Positions 16,379 to 27,416 of a stretch of 64,000 bases of DNA are shown here, one piece after another (within the stretch, counting starts at the first letter, position 1; each line of letters opens with the position of its first letter). A program made the position numbers and the translations under genes. The notes beneath the pieces were generated by a model that saw only the letters and a list, made by a program, of their open reading frames with translations, made no database searches and was not told where the DNA came from. Source of the DNA: JAFGLZ01 sp964622545 (lineage in GTDB: Bacteria > Planctomycetota > Phycisphaerae > UBA1845 > JAFGLZ01); assembly GCA_964622545.1 (NCBI GenBank), contig CAZUQM010000010.1, forward strand, positions 119,169 to 183,168. The letters are read 5' to 3'.

Positions 16379-18001
16379 ATGTCCTCATCGGTGATGCCTC
16401 GCGCGATCGTCTACGCCACGGCCATGATCGCGACCCTGCTCGTGCAAGCCTCGACCGTCGAGTCCGCCGCCGTCCAGGCCGATGACGTCTTCTCCGTGAA
16501 GAGCTTCGGCGCCGTCGGCGACGGCAAGGCCAAGGACACCGCCGCCATCCAGAAGGCCATCGACGCCGCCCACGCCGCGGGCGGAGGCACGGTGGTCCTG
16601 CCGCGAGGCCAATACCTGTCCGGCACGCTCTATCTGAAGAGCCGGGTAACGCTCCGTGTGACCCACAACGCCGTGCTGCTGGGCAGCACCGATCTGGCCG
16701 ACTTCCCGCTCAACGAGACCAGGTTCCGCTCGTACACCGACCGGTACGTCAACCGGGCCCTGATCTGGGGCGAAGGCCTGACCGACGTGGCCATCACCGG
16801 TCGCGGCGTCATCGACGGGCAGGGCGCCGCCTACGAGGGCCAGCCCTGGCTCAAGCGGCCGTACAACATCCGACTGGTCTCCTGCACGAACGTCCTCATC
16901 GAGGACGTGAGTCTCCGCAACTCGCCGATGTGGATGCAGCACTACCTCGACTGCGACTTCGTCACCGTCCGCGGCATCAGCGTCGTCAACCACTGCAACC
17001 GCAACAACGACATGATCGACATCGACTGCTGCCGCGAGGTGATCATCGCCGACTGCTTCGGCGACACCGACGACGACGCCCTCACGCTCAAGAGCACGGC
17101 CGACCGGCCGACCGAGAACGTCACCGTGACCAACTGCCTGCTCAGCTCACACTGCAACGCCATCAAGTGCGGCACGGAATCGCACGGCGGCTTCAAGAAC
17201 ATCACCATCACGAACTGCGCGATCCGCCCGACGCGGGCCGCGAAGAAGACCTACGGCCGCAAGACGGGCCTGGCCGGCATCGCGCTCGAGATCGTCGACG
17301 GCGGCACGCTCGATCGCGTGACGATCTCGAACATCACGATGACCGGGCGCACGGCCCCCATCTTCATGCGGCTCGGCAACCGGGCGCGGTTGTTCAAGGA
17401 AGGCATCCCCAAGCCGCCGATCGGCCGGTTCCGCAACGTGGTCATCTCGAACGTCGTCGCGACCGGCGCCGGCATGACGGGGTGTTCCATCACCGGGCTG
17501 CCCGGCCACCCGATCGAGAACGTCACGCTGAGCAACATCAAGATCGGCTTCGTCGGCGGCGGCACGGCTGAGCACGCCCATGCCGAGGTGCCGGAGCTGC
17601 CCGCCAAGTATCCCGAATCGACGATGTTCGGCACGCTGCCGGCGTACGGCTTCTATGGCCGGCACGTCGACGGCCTGGCGCTGCGCGACGTCGTCTTGCG
17701 GCTCGCGAAGCCCGATGCCCGTCCGGCGATCGTCTGCGAGGATGTGCGACGTCTCGATGTGCAAGGCCTGCGAGGCGACCTGACCCAGGCCGCCGGCGCG
17801 ATGATGGTTCTGAAGGACGTTCGTGGGGCGATGCTTCTGGGTTGCACCGCCCCGGCGGGCAAGGCGTTCCTTCGGCTGATCGGCAAGTCGAATGGGATCA
17901 GCGTCATCGGCAACGACCTGGCGCGCGTGTCGAACCCGATCGCGTTCGATGCCGGCGTGCCCGAATCGGCACTGCATGCCGCCGCAAACCGAACCGAGTA
18001 A
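16379..18001 (+). CDS. Secreted glycoside hydrolase family 28-like (polygalacturonase-like) protein
   Basis: A 540-residue protein with a signal peptide (residues about 1-30). The N-terminal pectate-lyase-3 type segment FSVKSFGAVGDGKAKDTAAI leads into a right-handed beta-helix. Candidate catalytic positions are NNDMIDID (where classical GH28 has NTDGID), GDTDDDALTLKS (GDDCVAIKS) and GTESHGGFKNI (GHGxSIGS). The acidic residues and the histidine are kept, but the RIK motif is not obvious. It probably cleaves a uronic-acid or other acidic polysaccharide in the periplasm or outside the cell. The start is set by AAGGAG 10 bases upstream. It is followed by a hybrid kinase gene on the same strand but 315 bases away. 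Confidence 0.85.
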   Translation: MSSSVMPRAIVYATAMIATLLVQASTVESAAVQADDVFSVKSFGAVGDGKAKDTAAIQKAIDAAHAAGGGTVVLPRGQYLSGTLYLKSRVTLRVTHNAVLLGSTDLADFPLNETRFRSYTDRYVNRALIWGEGLTDVAITGRGVIDGQGAAYEGQPWLKRPYNIRLVSCTNVLIEDVSLRNSPMWMQHYLDCDFVTVRGISVVNHCNRNNDMIDIDCCREVIIADCFGDTDDDALTLKSTADRPTENVTVTNCLLSSHCNAIKCGTESHGGFKNITITNCAIRPTRAAKKTYGRKTGLAGIALEIVDGGTLDRVTISNITMTGRTAPIFMRLGNRARLFKEGIPKPPIGRFRNVVISNVVATGAGMTGCSITGLPGHPIENVTLSNIKIGFVGGGTAEHAHAEVPELPAKYPESTMFGTLPAYGFYGRHVDGLALRDVVLRLAKPDARPAIVCEDVRRLDVQGLRGDLTQAAGAMMVLKDVRGAMLLGCTAPAGKAFLRLIGKSNGISVIGNDLARVSNPIAFDAGVPESALHAAANRTE

Positions 18002-18316
18002 TGGCTGCTCGGCTCGTTATCGGTCAGGGCCAGACGCGACCGCCCGCTCATCATGTCGGTTACCGGTCCCAGCCCGACGAAACGGCGAGGCCCCTTCCCC
18101 GCCGTGCCGTCCAGGCGTTCGTCCTAAGGAGAAATACCGGCTTCGATCCGGGCGAACCGTCATCCCTACCCCGGCCGCGACCAAGTCGCACCGCTACCTG
18201 GACGATAGCACCAAGGAGACGTACACCGCCCAAGGCGGCGTTGAGCCCCGGAACGCGCAGGTGACCGAAACGGTTCGTGATGGCGTTCCTATCAGGCCCC
18301 ACGGGGGAGTCCGATC
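18002..18316. other. Gene-free stretch before the hybrid histidine kinase
   Basis: No coding sequence, RNA gene, clear promoter or terminator was found in these 315 bases, apart from the GGGGGAG ribosome binding site just upstream of the kinase start. Riboswitch-like folds were looked for by eye and none was convincing. Confidence 0.4.
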
Positions 18317-21190
<2,874 letters not shown>

Positions 21191-21200
21191 GGGGAGCCGT

Positions 21201-22154
21201 TCAGCCGCGCCTGGGCACGCCGGCCTTCGCGAACGCCGGCGCGAGATTGCGGTAGCACGTCTTGGCCGCGGCGACGGGATCGTAGCCGGCCTGGTTCCAC
21301 ACCATGCCGCTGACTTCGCAGCAGACGTCGCCCCGGTAGCCGCCCCGATAGAACAGGCTCAGGAGCTTGGCGTAGTCGATCGTGTCGTGGGTTCCCGGCA
21401 GGGCGAAGCGGACGCCGTCGCCCTGCCGATACGCGTCCTTGACGGCGATGTGGGCCGTGATCGGCAGGGCCGTACGGACCGTCTCGGCCAGCGGCATCCC
21501 ACGAAAGGCATAGTGGCTGTAGTCGTAGACCATGCGTATCCACGGCGTGTCGCCCAGCCGACGGATGAGCCACGCGGCCTGCTCCGGTCGCGACATCCCC
21601 CCGCCGCGGTGGGGCTTGATGGCCACGACGATCTTCGACGCTTCGGCCAGTCTCGCCCAGTCGGTGAGCCGCTTGAAAATGAGGTCCTTCCTATCCTCCC
21701 ATGTGCCGCCACCGAGCGTGGTCTGGATGAGCGGCGGGTCGTTCGGCGCCAGATCGCGCGCGAGCCCCATCACGCCTCGCAGCCGTTCGAGCTGGGCGTC
21801 GTGCTTCGCGCCGTCGGCCTCGGGCGAGAGGTGTTCCATCAGCGAGGACAGGGTCAGGCCCTTGCGGGCAAGCAGGTCGCTCAGGGCGCGGCGCCGCGCC
21901 GTTGGCATGTTGTCGGGTGAGGCATCCCAACCCGGCCAGACGGTTAGCTCGACGCCGTCGTACCCGATGCCGGCGAGGACCTCGACGGCTCGCTCGGTCT
22001 TCAGCGTCTTCATCCCATAGGTGCCGAAGCTGAACGTACAGCCCTTCGGGGTCGCCTTGTCCGCGGCCCATAGACGTCGACCGGGAAGCGCACCGGTCGC
22101 CAGAGCCGCCGCTGACGTGCCAAGCAACTCACGTCGTGTCACGCTGTGCATCAT
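21201..22154 (-). CDS. Tat-exported sugar phosphate isomerase/epimerase-like protein (TIM barrel)
   Basis: A 317-residue protein with a twin-arginine signal (VTRRELLGTSAAALATGAL). The mature domain belongs to the xylose isomerase-like/AP endonuclease 2 TIM barrel family, with segments such as FSFGTYGMKTLK, IGYDGVELTVWPGWD, VVAIKPHRGGG, RMVYDYSHYAFR and HIAVKDAYRQGDG carrying the usual acidic and histidine metal ligands. Planctomycetes have many such exported proteins; the substrate is unknown but probably a sugar or inositol derivative. It is convergent with the hybrid kinase (10 bases between stops) and lies downstream of a DJ-1 type and a Gfo/Idh type gene on the same strand. Confidence 0.82.
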   Translation of the reverse strand: MMHSVTRRELLGTSAAALATGALPGRRLWAADKATPKGCTFSFGTYGMKTLKTERAVEVLAGIGYDGVELTVWPGWDASPDNMPTARRRALSDLLARKGLTLSSLMEHLSPEADGAKHDAQLERLRGVMGLARDLAPNDPPLIQTTLGGGTWEDRKDLIFKRLTDWARLAEASKIVVAIKPHRGGGMSRPEQAAWLIRRLGDTPWIRMVYDYSHYAFRGMPLAETVRTALPITAHIAVKDAYRQGDGVRFALPGTHDTIDYAKLLSLFYRGGYRGDVCCEVSGMVWNQAGYDPVAAAKTCYRNLAPAFAKAGVPRRG

Positions 22155-22226
22155 CCCTGCCCTCGGATCATCACGTGGCGAACGCGGGAATCGCGTTCCC
22201 GAGCCCTGGACCTCGAACCCCAGACC

Positions 22227-22919
22227 CTAGCCGCTCTTCACCGACGCGTTCAGGATCTTCATGTACTCGCGCATGAACGGCGTGTTGTCGTGCCAGGTCC
22301 GCGCGCTGACGATGTTGCCGTCGATGACCACCGGCTTGTCGACATACCTCGCGCCGCCCTGCTCGGCGTCCATGGCGCACTTGGCCACCGTCGTGACCGT
22401 CTTGCCCTTGATCACCCCGGCGGCACTGACGATCTCGATGCCGTGGCAGACGACGGCCACCGGCTTGCCGGCCTGACAGATCGCCCGGGTGATCCGCATG
22501 AGGTCCTTGTCGTAGCGGAGGTACTCCGGCGCTCGCCCGCCCGAGACGAACATGCCCGCGTAGTCGTCGGGGTCGACGTCGCGAAAGGCGATCGCGGCCT
22601 TGAGGTGGTAGCCCGGCGTCTCCTGCGTGATGTCCCACGGGACGTCGGGGTTCGGCGGCACCTCGTGCAGCACCATGTGATAGAGCCGGGCCTCGGGTCC
22701 TGCGACGACGACGGGGAAGCCGTCCTCGGGGATGCGGAAGAACGGGTAGAGCGTGTCGACCGCCTCGGTCGCATCGCCGATCGGCATCAGGATGGGTTTC
22801 TTCTTCATGCCGGATGTCTCCTGCTTGGCTTGTGCCTGCGAGACCAGCAGCGCGGCGCCCGCCGGGGCGGCCGCCAGCAACCGACAGATGTCTCGTCGCG
22901 TTGGCAGATGGCTGTCCAT
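22227..22919 (-). CDS. Tat-exported DJ-1/PfpI family protein
   Basis: A 230-residue protein with a twin-arginine-like signal (PTRRDICRLLAAAPAGAALL). The mature part is a DJ-1/PfpI (type 1 glutamine amidotransferase-like) domain. The nucleophile elbow is AVVCHGIEI with Cys158, the upstream FVSGGRAPEYL motif is conserved, and KTVTT follows. Relatives act as protease-like, glyoxalase-like or deglycase enzymes; the true activity cannot be told. It lies between an isomerase-like and a Gfo/Idh type gene, all with export signals, which suggests shared work on exported sugars or cell envelope components. Confidence 0.83.
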   Translation of the reverse strand: MDSHLPTRRDICRLLAAAPAGAALLVSQAQAKQETSGMKKKPILMPIGDATEAVDTLYPFFRIPEDGFPVVVAGPEARLYHMVLHEVPPNPDVPWDITQETPGYHLKAAIAFRDVDPDDYAGMFVSGGRAPEYLRYDKDLMRITRAICQAGKPVAVVCHGIEIVSAAGVIKGKTVTTVAKCAMDAEQGGARYVDKPVVIDGNIVSARTWHDNTPFMREYMKILNASVKSG

Positions 22920-22971
22920 GTGATCGTCTCCTGCGTTGATCCTTCGGAGCGTTCCAATAGGGCCTAGTCAC

Positions 22972-23056
22972 CCTCGACTCGGGAGAGTGTAGCCCAGTCG
23001 CCCTCGACTGGGGGAACCTAAGAGGAGGACTCCCAGCCGGGGGCGGCTGGGCCACA
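22972..23056. repeat. Pair of intergenic palindromes (CCCAGNCG type)
   Basis: Two perfect 8-bp-stem hairpins lie 19 bases apart: CCCAGTCG-CCCT-CGACTGGG (22993-23012) and CCCAGCCG-GGGG-CGGCTGGG (23032-23051). A partial third unit, TCACCCTCGACTCGG, precedes them. The arms are variants of one another, as in a small repeat family. They sit between two genes of the same strand and could affect mRNA stability or ending. Confidence 0.6.
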
Positions 23057-23080
23057 GACTCGGTGTCTCGTTTCTAGCAT

Positions 23081-24382
23081 TCAGACGCCCTTTGGCACGG
23101 CCCAATGGCCCTCGCGGTAGGTCCGGCGCGTCAGCGCGTCGGCCTCGGTGTTGCCCACGACCCGCTCGGTCTTCGGATCGAAATCGAGCGTGCCGCACCC
23201 CGTCCTGGCCAGGATGTTGGCCAGGTGCACGCACGTGGCCGATCGGTGGCCGATCTCGATGTCCGCGTTGGGTCGGCGTCCGGTCTTGATCGCGTCGAGG
23301 AAGTCCTTGGCGTGCTCGACGTCGGAGAAGCCGCCCTTGCCCTCCTTGACCAGCTTGTTGCCGTGGTAGACGCGGTAGCCGCCCTTCTTGCCGAGGATCA
23401 TGTAGCCCTTGGTGCCGTAGAAGGCGTTGCCGTTCTCGAAGTCCTGCTGGACGTAGGGCGACCAGATACGGTGTTCGTAAATGAGCACCGGCTTCTTGAC
23501 CGACGCCTCCTCGGCGGCGAACTCGAACGACACGTACTGGGTGTCGGGGAACTGCTGGTCGTCGTCGAAGAACAGCTTGCCCCCCTGCCCCGTTGCACGG
23601 ACGGGGTGCGTCGGCACGCCCAGCCCCCACAGCGCGATGTCGATCTCGTGCACGCCGTCGTTGCCGGCGTCGCCGGTGCCGAAGTCATACCACCAGTGCC
23701 ACGTGTAGTGGTGGCAGTTCGACTGATACGGCCTCATGGGAGCCGGGCCGACCCAAAGGTCGTAGTCGAAGCCCTTGGGCGGCTGGGACGGGGTCTTGTG
23801 GCCGATGTTGTCACGGCGCTGGCTGTTCCATGCCTTGGCCACCAGGATGTCGCCGATGATGCCCTCACGCAGCAGCTTGACGCCCTCCATCAGGACCGGC
23901 GTGCTGCGGCTCTGGGAGCCGACCTGCACGACGCGCCTGGTCCGCCGGGCCGCCTCGACCATCAGCCGCCCCTCACGGATGTTGTGCGACGCCGGCTTCT
24001 CGACATACACATGCTTGCCCGCCTCGCAGGCCAGGATCGTCGCCGGTCCGTGCCAGTGGTCGGGCGTGCCCACGACGACCACGTCGATGGCCTTGTCGTC
24101 GAGGACGCGCCGCAGGTCGGTGACGGCTCGGTCGGCCTGGGTCTGCTTCTTGGCCTTCTCGGCCCGGCCTTGGTCGGGGTCGCACGTCACCGCGACCTTT
24201 GCGCCGTGCTCAACCATACACAGGCCGTCACGCGTGCCCCGCGAGCAGCCGAGCACACCGACGTGGACCCGCTCGTTGGCACCCATCACGCCGTGTGCGG
24301 GACCGGTGGCCGCGAGCGTCGACATGCCGGCGACCGACAGGCCGGCCCGCTTCATGAACGTCCGTCTGGGTATGCCCTTCAT
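23081..24382 (-). CDS. Tat-exported Gfo/Idh/MocA family oxidoreductase
   Basis: A 433-residue protein. The start at ATG 24382 is set by AAGGAG nine bases upstream and gives a twin-arginine signal (PRRTFMKRAGLSVAGM). The N-terminal Rossmann fold has HVGVLGCSRGTRDGL and a dinucleotide-contact Asp (VTCDPDQ). The catalytic lysine motif is YVEKPASHN, followed by the C-terminal alpha/beta substrate domain (WHWWYDFGTGDAGNDGVHEI). Family members oxidise or isomerise sugars with tightly bound NAD(P). Export by Tat fits a pre-folded cofactor-containing enzyme. It is the first gene of a three-gene minus-strand set and is divergent from the sugar ABC importer. Confidence 0.92.
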   Translation of the reverse strand: MKGIPRRTFMKRAGLSVAGMSTLAATGPAHGVMGANERVHVGVLGCSRGTRDGLCMVEHGAKVAVTCDPDQGRAEKAKKQTQADRAVTDLRRVLDDKAIDVVVVGTPDHWHGPATILACEAGKHVYVEKPASHNIREGRLMVEAARRTRRVVQVGSQSRSTPVLMEGVKLLREGIIGDILVAKAWNSQRRDNIGHKTPSQPPKGFDYDLWVGPAPMRPYQSNCHHYTWHWWYDFGTGDAGNDGVHEIDIALWGLGVPTHPVRATGQGGKLFFDDDQQFPDTQYVSFEFAAEEASVKKPVLIYEHRIWSPYVQQDFENGNAFYGTKGYMILGKKGGYRVYHGNKLVKEGKGGFSDVEHAKDFLDAIKTGRRPNADIEIGHRSATCVHLANILARTGCGTLDFDPKTERVVGNTEADALTRRTYREGHWAVPKGV

Positions 24383-24798
24383 GGTGGTGCTCTCCTTGGT
24401 CTCACACGACCGGACCACGTCATGCTTCTGCGAACCGTGCCAACCAGCCTGAGCTAGCTGCAAGAATGCCCGGCGAGGTTTGGGTGGCCCAACGCTTCAG
24501 CCGTGCAGCACGCGAATCACGGTCGAATTCGTGTCCCCACCGCTGAAGCGGTGGGCCGCCCACGCAGCGCCTCCTTTCGCAGCAACGGTCAACCTTTTGA
24601 TCAAGCAGCTTAGCCGGGTTGGCCCCATCGTGCGAGCGGATCGTTCGAGTCTTTCGACGGGCCTTCGCTCGCGCCACTGAATAGACGCCAATCCGGCCCT
24701 TCCCGCAACCCACCTGACCGGTTAGGCTCTGGTGCCGATCGCGTCGTGGTTCGGCGCGGCGACTGCCAAGACCAGGACCTGGGGCGGAGGACCACCCG
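24383..24798. other. Divergent gene-free region between the Tat-Gfo/Idh gene and the ABC operon
   Basis: These 416 bases contain the family-1 palindromic repeat at 24481-24562 and presumably the promoters for both directions. No operator or riboswitch could be named. GGAGG at the right end is the ribosome binding site of the binding-protein gene. Confidence 0.5.
24481..24562. repeat. Dispersed palindromic repeat, family 1, copy A (double copy in inverted orientation)
   Basis: TGGGTGGCCCAACGCTTCAGC (left) and CGCTGAAGCGGTGGGCCGCCC (right) form imperfect terminal inverted repeats of about 21 bp around a core with GGTCGAATTCGTGTCC. The right arm alone is a perfect hairpin, CCCACCGCT-GA-AGCGGTGGG (24536-24555). 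The same sequence recurs at 29008-29049, 34867-34905 and 38169-38206. Confidence 0.8.
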
Positions 24799-25800
24799 AT
24801 GCGAACACGCTATGCGATGATGGTCATGACGCTCGTGGCGGCGAGCCTGTCCGGCTGTGGCCACAAAGACGGCGGCTCGAGTGGCGAGAAGTCCGTCCAG
24901 CCCGGCGCCTCCGGTGCATCCGGCAAGAAGGCCAAGGGCACGATCGGCCTGTCGGTCCTGACGCTGACCAACCCGTTCTTCAAGGTCATCGCCGACACGA
25001 TGGAGGCCGAGGCCGCCAAGCACGGCTACGACGTGATCGTCACCAGCGGCGAGCGCGACGTCGCCCGCCAGCAGAACCAGGTCAAGGACTTCATCGTCAA
25101 GAAGGTCTCGGCCATCGTCCTGACCCCGTGCGACAGCAAGTCGATCGGCCCGGTCATCAAGGAGGCCAACGCGGCGGGCATCCCGGTCTTCACGGCCGAC
25201 ATCGCCTGCCTCGACAAGACGGCCAAGGTCGTCTGCCACGTGGCTACCGACAACTACCAGGGCGGACGGATGGCCGCCCGCGCGATCGTTGAGGCCCTCA
25301 AGGGCAAGGGTAAGGTCGCGATCCTCGATTTCCCGGAGGTCGAGTCGGTTATCCTGCGGACCAAGGGCTTCCACGACGAGCTGGCCGAGCTCAACAAGAA
25401 GCCCGATGTCGCCATCAAGGTGGTCGCCACGCTGCCGGGCGGCGGCGTCAAGGACGAGAGCCACAAGGCCGCCCAGGCCCTGCTGCAATCGCACCCCGAC
25501 GTGGACGGTATCTTTGCGATCAACGATCCGTCGGCGCTCGGGGCCCTGGCCGCTCTCGAGGAGGCGGGCAAGGCCGACCAGATCGTCCTCGTCGGCTTCG
25601 ACGGCCAGCCCGAGGGCAAGGTGGCCATCAAGGAGGGCAAGATCTACGCCGACCCCATCCAGTTCCCCGATCAGATCGGCGCCAAGACGGTCGAGGCGAT
25701 CGTCAAGCACTTCGAGGGAGAGCCGCTGCCGAAGGAGATCCTGATCCCCACGGCGCTCTACCGCAAGGCCGACGCGATGAAGGATCCCGAGCTGAAGTAG
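24799..25800 (+). CDS. Sugar ABC transporter substrate-binding lipoprotein
   Basis: A 333-residue periplasmic binding protein of the ribose/rhamnose type (type 1 fold). The N-terminus is a lipoprotein signal with LSGC (Cys20), then a Gly/Ser/Lys linker. The domain starts TIGLSVLTLTNPFFKVIADTM and shows the typical ligand loops VSAIVLTPCDSKSIGPVIKE, GIPVFTADI, CHVATDNYQGG and VDGIFAINDPSALGAL. It delivers sugar to the permease encoded downstream. GGAGG is nine bases before the ATG. The next two genes complete the importer. Confidence 0.95.
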   Translation: MRTRYAMMVMTLVAASLSGCGHKDGGSSGEKSVQPGASGASGKKAKGTIGLSVLTLTNPFFKVIADTMEAEAAKHGYDVIVTSGERDVARQQNQVKDFIVKKVSAIVLTPCDSKSIGPVIKEANAAGIPVFTADIACLDKTAKVVCHVATDNYQGGRMAARAIVEALKGKGKVAILDFPEVESVILRTKGFHDELAELNKKPDVAIKVVATLPGGGVKDESHKAAQALLQSHPDVDGIFAINDPSALGALAALEEAGKADQIVLVGFDGQPEGKVAIKEGKIYADPIQFPDQIGAKTVEAIVKHFEGEPLPKEILIPTALYRKADAMKDPELK

Positions 25801-25871
25801 GCTTCCCTCCTTGTCCCTGCCCCCTTCACGTCAGGTGCCGCCTCCTCGGTGGCGCTGCTATACTTCAAATT

Positions 25872-27389
25872 ATGATCGTGCCGCCATCGAGCAAGCCGTC
25901 GCCCGACAGCGCCCCCCTGCTCCGGATGCGCGGCATCTCCAAGGCGTTTCCCGGCGTGCAGGCCCTGGCCGACGTGGATCTCACGCTGGCGACCGGTGAG
26001 GTCCTCGCGCTGGTCGGTGAGAACGGTGCCGGCAAGAGCACGCTCATCAAGGTGCTCAGCGGAGCCCACCGGCCGGACGCCGGCTCGATCGCCATCGACG
26101 GCAAGCCGGCCGACATCGCCACACCCGTCGACGCCCAGCGGGCGGGCGTGGCCGTGATCTACCAGGAGTTCAACCTCGTCCCGTCGCTGAGCGCCCGCGA
26201 GAACATCTTCCTCGGTCAAGAGCGGACACGGGCGGGCCTGCTGCGGCACGGCGACGAGCAGCGCCGATCGCTGGCGCTATTCGAGCGCGTCGGCGTCCGC
26301 ATCGACCCGAACGCGCCCTGCCGGACGCTGACCGTCGCTCAGCAGCAGATCGTCGAGATCGCCAAGGCGCTATCGTTGGATGCCCGGATCATCGTCATGG
26401 ACGAGCCGACGGCCGCCCTGACCGGTCAGGAGACGGAGCGGCTCTTCGCGATCATCCGCGACCTGCGGAGCCAGGGCATCGGCGTGGTCTACATCAGCCA
26501 CCGACTGGAGGAGATCTTCGAGATCGCCGACCGCGTCACCGTGCTCCGCGACGGTCGGCACATCACCTCCCGGCCCATCGCCGAGGTCACACGCGAGGGG
26601 CTGATCGAGGACATGGTCGGCCGCAAGATCGAGAACGAGTTTCCCAAGCAGCCCGCGCCGATCGGCGAGCCGCGGCTGGTGGTCCGCGGCCTGAGCCGGG
26701 GGCGAGCCGTTCGTGACGTCTCGTTCGACGTGCGGCGCGGCGAGGTGCTCGCTCTGACGGGGCTTGTCGGCGCGGGGCGCACCGAGACGGCGCGGCTCCT
26801 CTTCGGCGCGGACCGCCCCGACGCCGGATCGATCGAGCTCGACGGCAGGCCGCTCCGCATCCGCAGGCCGCGCGACGCGATCCGCCACGGCATCTGCCTG
26901 CTCACCGAGGATCGCAAGGCCCAGGGCCTGGTGCTGGGCCTGAGCGTCCGCGAGAATGTCGCCCTGCCGAACCTACCGCGGTGGAGCTCGTTGGGCTTCG
27001 TCCGATCGCACCGTGAGAAGGCCGAGTGCGGCCGGTACATCGACGCGCTACGGATCAAGGTGCCCCACCCGGAGGCCCTGGCAAGGAACCTCTCCGGCGG
27101 CAATCAGCAGAAGGTCGTTCTGGCCAAGTGGCTGGCCATGAACAGCGAGGTCGTCCTCTTCGACGAGCCGACCCGCGGCATCGACGTCGGGGCCAAGTAC
27201 GAGATCTACCTGCTGATGAACGAACTGGCCGCCGCCGGCAAGGCGATCGTGATGATCAGCTCCGAGCTGCCGGAGGTGCTGGGCATGGCCGACCGCATCC
27301 TGGTCATGCATGAGGGGCGCGTCACGGGCGAGATCACGGACGTCCCCTCGGCCACGCAGGAGCAGGTTATGACGTTGGCGGTGGGGTGA
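25872..27389 (+). CDS. Sugar ABC transporter ATP-binding protein (two ATPase domains)
   Basis: A 505-residue protein with two fused nucleotide-binding domains, as in RbsA/MglA. The first has Walker A GENGAGKST, the Q-loop YQEFNLVPS, a degenerate signature (LTVAQQQ) and Walker B IIVMDEPTAAL. The second has a weak Walker A (GLVGAGRTE), a clear signature LSGGNQQK and Walker B VVLFDEPTRGID. This pattern, with a poor second P-loop, is normal for the family. It powers sugar import with the neighbouring permease, whose gene starts 27 bases downstream. Confidence 0.96.
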   Translation: MIVPPSSKPSPDSAPLLRMRGISKAFPGVQALADVDLTLATGEVLALVGENGAGKSTLIKVLSGAHRPDAGSIAIDGKPADIATPVDAQRAGVAVIYQEFNLVPSLSARENIFLGQERTRAGLLRHGDEQRRSLALFERVGVRIDPNAPCRTLTVAQQQIVEIAKALSLDARIIVMDEPTAALTGQETERLFAIIRDLRSQGIGVVYISHRLEEIFEIADRVTVLRDGRHITSRPIAEVTREGLIEDMVGRKIENEFPKQPAPIGEPRLVVRGLSRGRAVRDVSFDVRRGEVLALTGLVGAGRTETARLLFGADRPDAGSIELDGRPLRIRRPRDAIRHGICLLTEDRKAQGLVLGLSVRENVALPNLPRWSSLGFVRSHREKAECGRYIDALRIKVPHPEALARNLSGGNQQKVVLAKWLAMNSEVVLFDEPTRGIDVGAKYEIYLLMNELAAAGKAIVMISSELPEVLGMADRILVMHEGRVTGEITDVPSATQEQVMTLAVG

Positions 27390-27416
27390 AACCTGAAAGG
27401 AACGACAAGCTAACCC

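Noticed and set aside
22972..23056. Repeated palindromes considered as a CRISPR array.
   Set aside because: Only two units, no regular spacers and no cas genes.
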